This document shows, piece by piece, positions 12,558 to 25,760 of a DNA stretch of 64,000 bases; positions within the stretch are counted from its first letter, which is position 1, and the number at the start of each line of letters is the position of its first letter. Location: assembly GCA_025331565.1 (NCBI GenBank), contig JAFREQ010000069.1, positions 868,001 through 932,000 on the forward strand. The letters are read 5' to 3'. Under the pieces are notes generated by a model. That model made no database searches, had not been told where the DNA came from, and saw nothing but the letters and a program-made list of their open reading frames with translations. Both the position numbers and the translations under genes were made by a program. The stretch is from Holacanthus passer. Its lineage: Eukaryota; Chordata; Actinopteri; Pomacanthidae.

Positions 12558-14589
12558 TGGGACCATAAGGCTGAAGGAGGTCTGGTTTATTCTAAACTTT
12601 GACACTGTTTATGTTGTTGAGTGTTGCCATGCTGCCTCTACTTATTACTGACTCAAACATATCATAATTCTATCACGTGCTCACGCACATACACACAGGT
12701 TGTTGGACAGTTAGAGGTTTGGAGGTTTAGCGGTGTTGTGCTAGTTCCTGAAAAATAGTAATCAGTTGCAGTTACTTCCACCAAAAAGTAGTCTGTAACT
12801 TTTAATTGCTTTTTAATTGTCTACTTGGTAACTGGTAATGGGGCCGTGTGATATGACCAAAATCTCACATCCTGATATAGATCATTTCATATTCAGATGA
12901 CAATACAAATACATAGTTTCAATCCAATAGTTTATTTAAAATGACCATAAAGGCCTCTTAATATATTTTAAATTATATATTGTATGAATAAAAGGTACAT
13001 ACTCATGTTCTATTTTTTTCTCCTTTTATTTCGAACTTTTGTGCATATCTTAATCAACATGTAACAAAATATAAAATATTTATTTATAAAGTATGAAAAG
13101 GGAAATAGAAAATACTTTTCAACTACAGTTGCAAACAAGATAACCAAATGTCTGGGGTTTGCTTTGAGCACTCGACTGTACTATTGTGGCTATCTGTACT
13201 GTTTGACATGATTCTTGCATAGGTGATAAACCAGGTTAGTGGGGTTGTCGGCTGTTGTGGAGACTGATCTGAGGTAGAATTGGCACAGTTTTTGGGTCCA
13301 TGTCAGACTTTTCATACCCAAATCACAGTCATGTGACAGAAGTAGCAACTCTTTTAGGTATGAGTTCTTCAAGTCCTACAAGTTCTTCTCCTGTTCAGAA
13401 TCACCACGTTCAAAGAGAGCAAAGCATCATCTGAATGGCAAAGCATTTTCCAATCATTCCTGTGCTGGAGTAGTTTTTTAGTGTTTGTAGTGTGTCTGTT
13501 GATAACCATTATGGAGGTGACTGTTACATTGCTTGACCCATCTGTATTTTGCCATTATGTTTTCAAATGCATCTCCCTTTCATTGAAAGTCCATTGTTCC
13601 ATCCATTGTCCATTTTATTTATTTATTATTTTATTTATCTATTTAGATATAGACTGCGATTGACTGCTATCAAGATGAAAGGAGTAACAAACTCATCTTT
13701 AGTACTTAAAATTGGGTCATTTAATGTTTATGTTTAATTTGAAAAAGTGATTAGTTACGTTTCTATTTATTGCCAAAAGTAGTGGAGTTTGTAATGGAAT
13801 GGAATTTACAAGTCCAGCTGGGACCAATTTTTGGTAGGTTACCCTATCAGAAGCTGTTGAGACGTGGTGGTATGCAAACCCCCTAATGTTGTGGAGATTC
13901 TCAGGAGTGGGTTGTCATGCCAGAGGACAGCAGGTCATCCACTGTCACACCCAGGTTTCTTGCAGTCTGACCCAGGGAGACCAGAGTTCTCATTGGTAAT
14001 GGGGAGGTCATGGACTCGACAAGTTGAACGCCATCAGCATAGCTGTGGTAGGAAAAGGAGGCTGCTCTATCAGTATGGAGTTCCCCTGTGATGGCGAGGA
14101 CATGAAAGCAAATAGGGTTCATTAGTATTTCGAGCTTGTGAAGTGATGTTCACAAATGAATTTGATGAACGTACTCACCAGTTTCACCAGTGTTTCCCTG
14201 GTGCTCTGAGCTCCCAGTCCAGCCAGAGTCAGCTAATAGGAACTCTAGCTACACGGCTAACTGAGCTAACTAGCTAACAGCAGCTACAGCAAACAGCAGT
14301 TACTTGGGGTTACTTTAGCAACAAGTAAAGCTATATGTCCATGAGGCCCCGTCTCTATAAAGTCTCTGCTCTGGCGGTGAATTTGTGAGGCCGTCTCCTG
14401 CACACATTTTAAATATACACAAATATTTCTACACCTGCAAAACTTGATTACACATGACATAGACTTTAATTTGTGAGAATTTTTTGCATTGTTATTTTCT
14501 CATTCAGATATGTGCACGCCATTTTTTTCATTTTTGAAATTATCAATGGCCCTTCCATACAAGGAGGGCAGTCTCAGCCAGTGGCTGAG
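12556..14589. other. Intergenic with possible repeat remnants
   Basis: No gene recognised. The part at about 13860-14120 has the feel of a dispersed LINE-associated repeat, and 14215-14335 contains a run of AGCTA/CTAAC-rich sequence common in fish repeats. Neither could be assigned to a family. Confidence 0.4.
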
Positions 14590-14800
14590 TTCAGTTGGCT
14601 GCTCTGGGGTAATATGCAGTAAGCTCAGTCAAGGCAGCACATTCAACTGCTTCAGAACGAAATGGAAAAAGAGAGACAGGTCTGTAATTCTTTACATCAC
14701 AAGATCTGAGTGTGGGTTTCTTCGAAAGAGCATTCATTGTAGCTGCTTTAAAGTGTTGGGAAACAACCAGTTGTCGAAAAGGTATTGATGCGGTGTGTGA
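14590..14800 (-). mobile_element. LINE reverse transcriptase fragment
   Basis: The minus-strand translation contains 'VVSQHFKAATMNALSKKPTL' followed by 'DVKNYRPVSLFPF'. This matches the 'FKTA.V.P.LKKP.LD...NYRPVSLLPF' entry of the reverse transcriptase domain in L2/Rex-like LINEs. Similarity fades after about 14650 and the other reverse transcriptase blocks are absent, so it is a truncated copy. It is in the same orientation as the remnant at 10.0-10.9 kb but covers a different part of the protein. Confidence 0.7.
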
Positions 14801-17449
14801 GGAAAGGAAGGCGGTGAGGAGCAATAGACTTAATAAGGAGAGAGTGGATAGGGTCGAGGGGCCAGGTTGTTGTTGTTTCTGTTAATTAGGATGCTCATTT
14901 GTTGTTGCCTTGTATTTTATTTGAATATGGACCTCAGGAAGAGTAGTTGCCTTGTGCAACAACTGCTTATACAATAAACAATATACAAATAAAATACAAT
15001 GTACTTAAACTTGAGGTTGTCTGTCAACTTAACTGGGATATGACTTAATAATAAAAACACCACCGCCATAATTATTTCTATCTTTCTGTCGTTTTGCAAA
15101 TATCCAAATGGCAAAATGTGGCCATTGGGATATACAAGGTATTGCCATTGTCAACCATGTTGACACTGGTAACTTTTTGACAAACCTTCAGTCGTCCATC
15201 TCCGCCAATGCCCTGCCAGATTTTCCGTCAGCTGTCTCTGCTGACACCCAGCCAAATCTGAGATTGCTTGAGAAAGTTCCCAAACATTTTTATGTTAGGA
15301 TTCCCAAATTTGTCCACAACACTTGTCTAATGAAGAAAATATGAAAGGGTTTAAACTGATCTTTTCATCCTGACAACCCCTAAGGAACCCTTTCTGGTCA
15401 TCACTGTGGGAATGCCTGTCACAGAGACAAAAAGTGTACAGTGGCCATGTTTTTGGAATGTACTTTCCAGGTCGAGGTCAGGGGTTAGAAGCTATCATAA
15501 CTCCTGGCTGACTGTGTTTCTCCAGCTTCCTGTAGCTGGTCGGAAGCTCTCGACTGCATGCCTCTCAGACCTGTCACACTCAGAGAAATTTATGAGTTGG
15601 AAAGCCCAGAGTTCACACACTCTTTTAGCCTAACTGATGCTGGCCCATAAATACATTGTAGCCAAAATGCGATATGGCTCCTAATGCTGCTCCTGAGGGC
15701 CCCATCTGTAGCATTCTCTTGGACTAAACCAGTCCATATAAGAAGGCTAAAGTGAAAAACAGCAGTCAATAGATGACTGATAACTTCTACTCTGGCTTGG
15801 CACAGCATTGTACGTGCCAGTACTCAAAGATCCCATTCTCTATGCACCATATTGGTTCCTGTTATTCAAAGTGCTTTTCCCACATACTAAAGAGAACACA
15901 TGCAGCCAAGGGCCAACAAGAAAGCTACTGTGTGACCGTTCTAACCTGAATTAAAAATAGGTTCAGAAAAATTAAAAGCGTTTTTTTTTTTTTTAACCTG
16001 TCCCTTATGTCAGACTTTGCTTTTCATCACTCTGTTTATAACCTCTAAGTGACAGTGACAGCACATTCACTTATTAAGGCAGTTAAGAGAGTTAGTATTG
16101 CTCCTCAGAAATTATACCCTGGCATTGTAGAGAGTGCTGTGAAACTTCATTAAGACGAGTGGATCTGAACAGGATGGTTGCAGTCTGTGGACTGTAGGTC
16201 CATTCTGAGTGGGTCACAAGCTTGAAGGTCAACTTCCTCAAAAATGATTAAAATCAATGTCCATAACAGTGCTTTTATTCTTAAGTGTTTTATTCCTAAC
16301 CACTTACCACCTCATGAGTAGCAACACTTTAACATGCAACTATACACAGCAAGAAGTCAGTTGACCTCACCTCGCATGTCCACTGACTGTATCTGTCTTT
16401 CCAGAGCCTTTGCTGCCCATATTGAGAAGTGTAGCTGCCCGATAATGACATAGAATAGATTGTGTTCAGCTTATATTTAATGAACCTGAACACAAAAACA
16501 AAAACTCAGTATATTTTATATTATCTTATGTTATACTTTATGAAGGGAAGTACTGGCCTGGTTTCTTCTCTTTTTGTTATTTCATTGTTCTTATTCAGAC
16601 CTATTTACATGCTGTGCTGTTGCAATGCATTTAACTTTTTTTCCACTTCTGTATGTGAGCCCTAATCACACTCTAGTGCTGCAATTACTTTATCCACAGT
16701 CGTATTTAAGTTCTTTTACTTTTCATTTTGTAAAATAAGGCTAGGAGGTAGCAGAGTGGTGAGACACTCTACAAAACTTTATCACACATTCACAAACTTG
16801 AATTTGTAAGATATTTTTAATGCATGCACACAAACAGTGATGTACAACAGCAGGCTTTGAAATTATTTGTGAATGTCATTTACCAAGCTTTGGTAAGATT
16901 TTAATGACCAATATTTGCTTCCATACACTTCAGTTCCAATGATGGAGGCAGGGATGAGTGTCTTTACCTCCTTTTTCGATCACCTCCTTGGTTTTGCTGA
17001 GGCTGAGCAGTAAGTTGTTCTCTCTGTTGAGTTAGCCTGCTTCTTATTTCAGCTCATCATTTTTTTTCCTGTTACCAGACAGTAGCCAGAAGTAGGCTGG
17101 GTAGGGGAATGGCCAAAACATTTCTCATACACAAATGTGGACTGATGTGTTTTATTCTGTGTTGTGTTTAGAGTATGTTCTGCCAGATATGTTTCGAACA
17201 GGAGTTGTGTGTGGTTCAAGTTTACCATTGTGGTAAGTAAGTCTTAGGTTGTGGTGTGTGATTTTGATAAGAGTGTGGGAGGTGTGTTTATTGTTTTGAT
17301 GCCTGAAAAATGTGAGTTTTAGTGAAATGGATGTGGTTTTGGGAAATATATTAATGCAAACAAAAATGTCAACAACAACAATTGTTGTTTTAAGAGTTAC
17401 TTGCTGGAACTATTTCTTGACAAACAACAGGGTATCCATCCACCCAATA
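14801..17449. other. Intergenic, no gene seen
   Basis: AT-rich sequence without recognisable genes. It holds a poly-T run at about 15981-15995 and no long microsatellite. Confidence 0.45.
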
Positions 17450-17625
17450 CGTCTTTGAGGGAACTGCAGATGGCCGTGTTATGTCTAACACCAGTCTGTT
17501 TACTGGTTTGTTGCTCCTCTCAGGTCCTCGTTGGCCTCTGATCTGGGCTGCTTGTTTTAGGTCAGGACAGTCCATTAAGCCAATTAGAGCTGACCTTTGA
17601 CATCTGGAAAACAAGAGAGTGGGAC
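17450..17625. promoter_or_regulatory. Candidate regulatory block with nuclear-receptor-like site
   Basis: A complex block directly precedes a CA repeat. It contains the adjacent motifs CATTAAGCCAATTAG and TGACCTTTGACAT (17591-17603). The latter, on the minus strand, is a near-consensus direct repeat of AGGTCA-type half-sites with one-base spacing. No coding frame with splice sites is present. Function is inferred only. Confidence 0.3.
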
Positions 17626-17652
17626 TGAGGGAAAAAATATTCACACCACTCA

Positions 17653-17653
<1 letters not shown>

Positions 17654-17688
<35 letters not shown>
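17654..17688. repeat. CA microsatellite
   Basis: Pure CA run of about 17 units. Confidence 0.95.
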
Positions 17689-17689
<1 letters not shown>

Positions 17690-17690
<1 letters not shown>

Positions 17691-19260
17691 TCAACTCTCA
17701 CCTTCTAATCTGTTGTGTGTTTCTTCTACCTGTCTCTCACCTGACACTCACCACTTCACTTACTGAGCCAAAATGTACACACAAAAACACACACTTATGT
17801 ACACACAGAGTTCAGACCCAATATTTGTCAATTTGCAAAATGTTAAACTGAGTTCATGCTGCTCATTCAGCAGTGTATCTCACTAATGCAATGCTCATGG
17901 ATGAACTGTTTAACTGAAAACCATAGAAACCACAACCTTCCACACACAAGACAATGGAAAAACAACAGTGAGTGCTGCACTTGAGTTTGTCAGTGTGATT
18001 GCAACTTAATGAAGTGACAGCAGGTCTTGGCAGAACTCAAACAAATCTGCTAAAATGGTTTGAGAGGAGAGGAGGGGGAGGAGAGGACAAAGCTAAAGGA
18101 CAGAAGAAGAGAGAGAGCAGAGCACGAAAAAGAGGATATGCATGGGGAGTAATGGAGTTAGAAGGCAGAAAGACAATTCAACGTGAATACCACAAAGATG
18201 AGAGGAGGAAATAAAGACACGGAGCAGAGTAGTTGTAGTAACAGGAGGAGAAGGAGGAGGAGGAGCAGATCAGTAGCTGCAGCTCATCCCTCCTCCTCCA
18301 GCGAGGCTGAAGAGACGCCACACCTCAATCTGGATTTAAGCACGTCATTAAGGCAGCAGCACACACCCCTGGGGCTACACAGGCACCAGCCAGTCTGTTT
18401 TCTGAAGTGTGTGTGTGTGTGTGGGCGTGTGCTGGGTGGGTTGTCATTTCAACTTCAACTTCAACAGTTTTACTGATTTTCATTGTTTTGCTGTAATGGT
18501 TCCAAAATGGTTTGAGCTTTTAATGGTTGTGTACTTAAATTCTTTTTCAATATAATTTATTCATTTGCCACATGCTTTTAATTTGCAACACTGTGTAATA
18601 ATCGTCTTTTCTAAAATGATCTGCAAATCACAAGCATTAAAATATGTATTAAATAGTTTATTTTGAAATATATATGGCAATTGAAGGTTAATAATGAGAA
18701 CATAGCACATGAGCAGCTGTCTGTGGATGGATTTCGCTCTGAGAGTTTGCGTTCACTCTGTAGTTTTACAGAGGGACTGAAGTGAGCATGAGCCTGTGAG
18801 CCTCAGCTCAGGGTGAAGACACCCATGCAAGACAGGCCGATGCCCCACACATGTGCAGACCTCAAGAATAGTTGGAGTGTAGCAAAAACCACATGAAAAA
18901 AACTGCCAACTAATTCACCTTGTGACTTTGCAGATATCCTTCTGTTAATAAGAATAAATGAGGCATTATTTTTCTTCTTCTTCTTCTTTTCTTCCTGTTG
19001 CAAATCAGTGGTATATAAGCATATTTTTTCAGATGAGGTGGGGTTTTGTTCCAGTTCAGCTCAGCTAAATACTTACACAAAACAGGTTGAAAGACAGTTT
19101 CACAATTTCACAACAAAATAAAAGACCTACAACATGAGTCTTATAGTAATTTAGTAACACCTTACTATGTTTGTGATTATATAAAAATCCTTTTGTTTTC
19201 CACTGCATACTCTTAAAAAGTCTATCATAAACCTGTTTTTTTTTTTTTATTATTATTACT
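17690..19260. other. Intergenic, purine-rich patch, no gene
   Basis: A purine-rich patch (18060-18270, GGA-rich) gives an arginine-rich open frame that I do not consider a gene. A short GT run lies at 18407-18422. Nothing else recognised. Confidence 0.45.
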
Positions 19261-19263
19261 ACG

Positions 19264-19292
19264 GTGTGTGTGTGTGTGTGTGTCTGTGTGTT
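19264..19292. repeat. GT microsatellite
   Basis: GT run with one TCT interruption, preceded by a TTA run. Confidence 0.9.
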
Positions 19293-19898
19293 GGTCCAAA
19301 TCAATATCACAGCAGTTCATGAAATAATCACAAATTTCAATCTAAATTTTTGGATATGGGCACAACCTTCAAATGGAGTAATCATGTCCATGTACATGAA
19401 TTCTATAAATTACATTTTGGGACTTTTTCATGAACAATTTTTTTATTAACATTTAACCAAAATTACAATCTTTCCCTTAACCAAACTGAATCTTTTTGAT
19501 TAAAAGTCGTTAGTATTTCATGACCTGAAAAGATCTTTATCATACTTCATTGTCATCCTAACCAAAGTTCTCTTCTTGTCTAAACCTAATCACAGAGCAG
19601 ACACAAACCCCAGGTTCTGGTGTCACAGTCCTTCACATTGAACCTCTATCACCCCGTCCACCTCCCTGTGACTCCAGCATGCTTCAAGTAGTGTTTCATT
19701 CACTCAAGAACCATAATCCAGGGACGAAAGATAGTCGTGCTGAAAGTCACAAAAAAATGGACAATTTGTGCCCATGCATTTTATTCAGTCTGTGGCCACA
19801 TGAATCCTACAGATGAAATTTCATGACTATTTTACAAACTACCATGATACAATGTTGGTGGGTCTGTATGTTTGGTTTGTTTAGGTGTATGTTGCTAC

Positions 19899-20040
19899 AT
19901 AAGATAAGATAAGATAAGATAAGATAAGACAAAATAAACCTTTATTCGTCCCACAGTGGGGAAATTCACATATCACAGCAGCAAAGGGGATAGAGCAGTT
20001 AAGTAGTAAAAAGAACAAATAAGCAGGCTAAAAAAAGAAG
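19899..20040 (-). mobile_element. Retroposon 3' end with AAGAT tail
   Basis: An (AAGAT)n tract (about 19899-19930) is followed by 'aacctttattcgtcccacag' and 'tggggaaattcacat', then 'cacagcagcaaa'. The same arrangement occurs at 25060-25180 and 43424-43480, and in variant form at 59505-59550. This is the common teleost non-LTR/SINE 3' end with a microsatellite tail. Read as the element, it lies on the minus strand, with the tail (ATCTT)n at its 3' end. The exact parent family (L2-like or other) is uncertain. Confidence 0.75.
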
Positions 20041-20181
20041 ATATTAACAAGTTTACATGACTTATTTACAGTTGCAAATATGGTTATGAAGTATGAAATA
20101 TAAATTATATGACCAATATAACTGGGAGGACTGGGCAATGAGGCTAAATACATCATATCTGTGTGTCACTGTGATGACAGA

Positions 20182-20183
<2 letters not shown>

Positions 20184-20229
<46 letters not shown>
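20184..20229. repeat. GT microsatellite
   Basis: Pure GT run of 23 units. Open frames on both strands here are repeat artefacts. Confidence 0.97.
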
Positions 20230-20230
<1 letters not shown>

Positions 20231-20377
20231 ATGCATGTGCCCAGAGCCACGTACGTCTAGTACCAGTGTAGGGTGTGTTCGTGCTGCGTGCAGGCACAGT
20301 AAATAAGTCTAATACATCTTCAGTCTGCATAAGCTGATGTATTTCCCTGTGTGTATGTGAATCCAGGCAACTCTTCT

Positions 20378-20407
20378 TTAATAATAATAATAATAATAAT
20401 AATAATA
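20378..20407. repeat. AAT trinucleotide repeat
   Basis: About nine AAT/ATA units. Confidence 0.9.
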
Positions 20408-20624
20408 CATTCTCATAGCCTTTTTGATACATTTGGTACATTTTAAATAGTTACAGGAGAACAGACAAAACACAGAAGAATAAAATAACTAAGATACAAT
20501 ACAAAGTAGATGGTGAATCTGTAAAGATGATGCAAAACAATCCAGAGTTAATGAGACAAAGGACAGAAATATAATGATAGTAATAATAATACAGAAATAC
20601 AAGTTTAGCAAGTAAGTTTGTAGT

Positions 20625-20770
20625 GCGTGTTTGGGAAGTCACAGAATTAGCTGGCTGTGTTTCAACGGGAAGGCTGTTCCAGAGTTCAGGGACCCTGACA
20701 GTAAATGCATATTCTCCTGTAGTTTACCTGGGGACTGCCAGCAGTTTTCTCACAAACAAATTCTGGAGCC
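20625..20770. repeat. Probable dispersed repeat
   Basis: The stretch running 'gggaaggctgttccagagtt' through 'gggaccctgacagtaaa' resembles a repeat often seen in fish genomes, and shares its general plan with 27160-27310. This is recognition from memory; copy number in this genome would confirm it. Confidence 0.4.
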
Positions 20771-23700
20771 AGAAAATGAAGTTGTTGTTGTTTAAGTGTC
20801 TCTTCCACTTTGAGAAGAATCAATCTCTAAAAAACACTAAAAATTATGCAAAATAAGTTATCTGCAGCTCAGACTGTGAGCAGGACCTGAAGCGGCTGCA
20901 GATGCATGGCAGTGCAGTGAAGGCTTCACGAATCAGAGGGAGGACAGAAGTTTGAGTCCAGCAGGATGATCCCATTTGTCCTGCGGGAGGCAAATTCTCC
21001 CAGACGCCCATACTGAATGGATGGATGAGAACTGGAAACAGAATAATCACCACTCATCCCATCCAATCTGACGGAGACAGCAGGAAGTGCACACTCGACC
21101 CGCAGAGCCTTGGAACAGGATGGAGACACCCACAGTGCAGTGGAAGGATGGTGGGGGTCGATGGGGCCTCAGGGTGCTGACAGGGGCTACCGTTCCACCA
21201 GACACAGTCCACCTGTTTGGTGTGTGTGTATGTGAGTGTGTGGTGTGTGTTTGTGTAAGATATAAATCCAAAAGTTTGTTTTCTTGAGTGATTTGTGTTG
21301 TTGCAGTGAAGCAAACCCGGTTTATAAACCCTGAGTGAAAGCAGTTGGCGCTGCTGTGTGACAAACCAGAATGTATGATTAAAGCAAAAACTGTGAAAAT
21401 AACCTGGTGTCTCAGATCATAATCAAGAAAAAGACTGATGCAAAATGAACGTTTTAGTATTCTCATTTTTGGAATAAACAGAAGCAGATTTGGGTAGTTA
21501 GTTACAAGAAGTTAGCAGTTTGCAGTAAAGGAAAAAGTTAAAACTACAAAACCCACGCTGAGAAAAAAAGATATCACACATCCCAGTATTTCACAAACTA
21601 TTAAAACAAATAAGTACAGTGATGACTTCTGTGGTGTTTTCTGCAAATTGTGTGGTGTGAATACACACCATAACATGCTTTACCATTTATATAGATTTAT
21701 GACCTAAACCTAACAGTTAAGAGTTTTCTGGATGGAGAAAGAATCCAATGATGTTTACTTCCTGTATGTTCAGATAGTCAGCTCAAACTCGTCCCCACAG
21801 CCAGTGTTCACATCTGTCTCCTGTCAGTGTTACACCATGGGGACATGGTGACACAATCAAAACTATACATTAGAGAGATGATAAGCCATATGCTTGGCAG
21901 AACATTTTATTCTCCACATGATTATGCTTATAAAAAACACTTGTGGTGTCTGGTGATGGCTTTCTGTTCATCCTGTGCAGAGGTTGTTGTGAACTCATGG
22001 TGCATATGCACACAGTCATATTGGACTGATGGTTTCATAGCATGGCTGTGTGATGGATTGTGTTTGGTCTAAAAAGGGATGTTTCACTTTGGCTCCAGTG
22101 ATGGACTGTAATAGAACGGTTCTGTTGTTGTGTCTATGACTTAAGCTCTAATGATACGTGTTACCATAACTTGTTACCACAGAGCCAACTGTTAACAGAT
22201 TGAGAGCTGCTAATAATGAAACTGCTTTTAATATTTGAACATTTCAAATGCAATTACACACTTAAAAATAACCACTGTAACCCACTGAACTGAAATGGTT
22301 TTTGGTCTGGAGATGCAGATCAGTTCTTGTGCCCTTTTCATACTATATGTATTTTTAAAAAGTTGTGTTTTCTGCACATTATTCCCATCTAACAATGCAC
22401 AGTACCTTTATTTCAGCTGGAAACTTTGCTAAACCAAACATATCGTTTTTAAGGTGGATGAAATGGTTTGTAATCAAAGGTCAGTTTCGATCCACTCATC
22501 ATCAGTGAAGTCAATGTTATTGAAAAAACCTTTCTGTACAGAAGATGAAACTGTTGTTCAATAAATGTAAAGCCTTGCACACCTCAATACTCAGGAGTAA
22601 CAATATGCAAATGTATCTATACATTATTTACAAGGAAACAAACAAAGTGATAGTGAAGTGAAATTGTTCTAGTTTTGATTTGGCACTAATGAAGCAAATT
22701 ACAGAAATCGTTTTTGTGCTCAGGCCATTGAAGCCAAATGGCCACAGCGAGAGATATACACAAGATAAACAGCTGCAAAACATGTTAGGCAAATTTATAG
22801 AAGAAATATTATCCACTGATTTTTGATTTGTACAGATATTTAATAAAGGGGATGTGTAGTAATAGAGATATTGTCTAGGTTTTGTCATGTTAATTTTTTT
22901 TCTGTTAGTGATTTTAATTAGAGCTGTCCATGCATCAGATATCAACACAGTGCAAAGCTTATTATTAAACTGTTAACCAGTGTGTACTAAATTCTTAAAT
23001 GCTGATTTATGCTGGTTTTCTGTGATAATTTTCAGTAAACAGAAATCCCAGTTGTCACATGGGTTGCCTTTTAGGACCACACATATTCATATGACAATTC
23101 ATATGACATGAATGATATTTCTCTGTTGTAAAAGGCACAGCAGAGAAAAGCACATTCACAGTAGCTTTACATCGATCAGGAAAAATGGAAAAGTGAATTA
23201 TTTGGTGAATGAAAGCAGCATTTCTGTTAGAGAAGTGAAAGTGAGAGTATGACTCAGATGTCATGTGATAGAATTAGTGTTGTGGAACTGTGAATAAAGG
23301 CCTGGTTTTATGGAACTTAATGAAAACAAAAGATTGTTCATGTAATGAGCGGGCATGGCAGAGGAGCATCATGGCTCTCCCTTGAAGAGTATCTACAGTA
23401 GATATCTACATCAACATTCAGCATCACTAGAGTCTCTACATTCAGCATTCAGTCAGTTTGACTGATCGATGCCAACATGGATCTTCCTCTGTGGAAATTC
23501 ACAGAGCAACCATCTGTAATCTGTAATCACTGTGAGATGAGGTTTTTTCATCAACATCTAAAAGTTTCATCTTTCACTCTGAGGGCTCAGGCGAAGCATC
23601 AAGCATTCCCATTGTCCTCCCCATTTCTTCACATCGAGCCAACTATTCCTCCCATAAGATACTCAATCCATTCTCCTCTGGAGGTCAACAACACTGAACC

Positions 23701-24440
23701 TGAGTGACAGGAGGCCTTATATGGGAACAGTGTAGAAAGTCGTGGGTCAGTGGGTCTGTTACTGGTGTGGGTTCTGTTTTACTGTACACCAATGCAACAT
23801 GAAGAGTGTTGTAGCAGGTTATTGTCAAGAAAACCGATTTGTATATATAGTTGTAATTTTTAAAACATCACAGTATGTCTGCAGTCAGACAGAAACAAAT
23901 CTTTGCCTTCCTGAAGTTTACAAGTAAATGCTGATTTGGCAATTTGCTGATCAAAGGAGAATCTATGTAGGATTATAAATGGGCTAAATTTGGTTGACAC
24001 ACACCTAATTAACTTATATATAGCACTTCATAGATATCAAGATCTAGTTGCGACATTCTTCACATTTAAATGCTGTTGCCATTTAAAAAAACAAAAATTG
24101 CACATTTTTTAAACGGTATTCACCAAACCAGTTTTTGCTCTGCTAACTTCACTGTTTCCACATGCATTAGTGAGGCTTGCCTGCTTTCTCTTTGACCCAC
24201 TTTTTCTCTTTTACTCTCTCTGTCTCTTCATTTGCTGACTGGCCTTCATCAATCACCTGAAAATGGGATTTTCTGGAAGTCCTTGAAATTCAGATGATAA
24301 GTGCACTGATAGGGAGCTGTCAATCACATCGGGAAGGAAAACAGCAGCTGTCTGCCTCAGTGAGGCCCAGAAAATATGAACAGTGGACAAGTTGGACAAA
24401 AACACATAGTGAAAGAAGTTTGCTGATGGTTTCTTCTGAG
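20771..24440. other. Intergenic, no gene seen
   Basis: No splice-bounded coding exon recognised. The 139-codon minus-strand open frame at 21047-21466 has no known domain and crosses GT-rich sequence, so it is not annotated as a gene. Confidence 0.45.
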
Positions 24441-24450
24441 ATTTATAAGA

Positions 24451-24464
24451 AAGAGAGAGAGAGC

Positions 24465-24498
<34 letters not shown>
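24451..24498. repeat. AG microsatellite
   Basis: AG run with one CT interruption at about 24463. Confidence 0.95.
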
Positions 24499-24499
<1 letters not shown>

Positions 24500-25058
24500 C
24501 AAAGGGCCGTGTTGGTGGAGCCATGTTGTTTAAGGTAGCAGTGAGACAATGAAATACGATTCAGGAGGTCCAATATGAGAAGCAGATGAATGCATTCAAA
24601 GGTTTATCAGACGCCAAAACACTGCACAAAGGTGAGAATATCAAGGCTATGATGTGTGGCAGGATCTTACAATTCCAGAAAGTGGTCACAGTGGCAACTA
24701 TTTTATCTTTCCTCCAGATGATCGCAAGGTAAACAGTAGAAATAAGGCAGTCAGAGGTTGAGTCTCGCTTAATTTCTCTGCTGCAATTGTTTTTAAATTT
24801 TTGCTAGGGCTGTAACTTCAAAACATTAATGTCACATTTCACGATGGTTCCAGAAATAACATTAACCTGGATATTGGAATATGTTATTGTTGAACTGAAG
24901 TTGGTTACTGAGGTTATATGACTACATAAAATGTGATGGCCCATGAACTCAAACTTTTCTATTTTTATTAATATATATATATATATAAAACAGTCATTTT
25001 AAGTTTATTACACTCTGGAAACTGTATGATTGTAGGGTGTAGGCTGAAATGTCGACAT

Positions 25059-25059
<1 letters not shown>

Positions 25060-25101
<42 letters not shown>

Positions 25102-25200
25102 AACCTTTATTCGTCCCTCAGTGGGGGAATTTGCAATGCACAGCAGCAAAGACAATAGGACAGTTAAATCATAAAAAATGCAAAATATAACAAGCTAAAA
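25060..25200 (-). mobile_element. Retroposon 3' end with AAGAT tail, second copy
   Basis: An (AAGAT)n tract precedes 'aaacctttattcgtccctca' and 'gtgggggaatttgca', then 'cacagcagcaaaga'. It aligns by eye with the copy at 19899-20040 for roughly 110 bases, including the downstream 'ggacagttaa' segment, in the same orientation. Confidence 0.75.
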
Positions 25201-25519
25201 AGTATTTACAAATTTAACAAATATACACGAGATTATATACAGATATACATGAGATATACATGAGAATATGGGTATGAGAAAATTAGATCTTGCATAGAAG
25301 AATTAGATATGAAATATTAAGTATCAAATATGAAATATTGCACTTGAATGAAATATTGCACTTGAGTATAACAGAATGAAATATTGCACAGCAAATGGCA
25401 TCTGGAATAAATATAAATATGCAGGCATGAAAATATACAGGCATGAAAAAGAGTGTTGCACAGATAACGTTATGCCTGCAGTTCAAGAGGAATTGTGCAA
25501 AATAGTGCAATCAGTGTTC

Positions 25520-25760
25520 ATTCAACCCAGCACCGCCCAAACCCCAACTCAGCCAGTTTTTGGATTAGCTGGGACTGAGGTGGAGTCAAGCACTGCCAAG
25601 ATGGCGACAGCCAAAGCCACCAACAATGAGCTCCACAGTGGCTCTTCAGAAATCTGTGGGTAACGTCACGGAGACTACGTTCACACTTATGGCACCCTTG
25701 CATCATCAATGGACTGGCTCCATTCAAATGAATGGGAAGGCTGCATTTTTCATACAGTAC
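25520..25760. repeat. Probable dispersed repeat
   Basis: The stretch with 'gccaagatggcgacagccaa', 'gtaacgtcacggagactacg' and 'ttcaaatgaatgggaaggct' resembles a short interspersed element widespread in fish. Its edges are unclear and no inverted termini were found. Assignment is from memory. Confidence 0.4.

Noticed and set aside
18183..18476. Arginine-rich 97-codon frame
   Set aside because: Derived from a GGA/AGG purine-rich tract, with no start or splice evidence.
21047..21466. 139-codon minus-strand frame
   Set aside because: It crosses GT-rich sequence, lacks splice context and shows no known motif.
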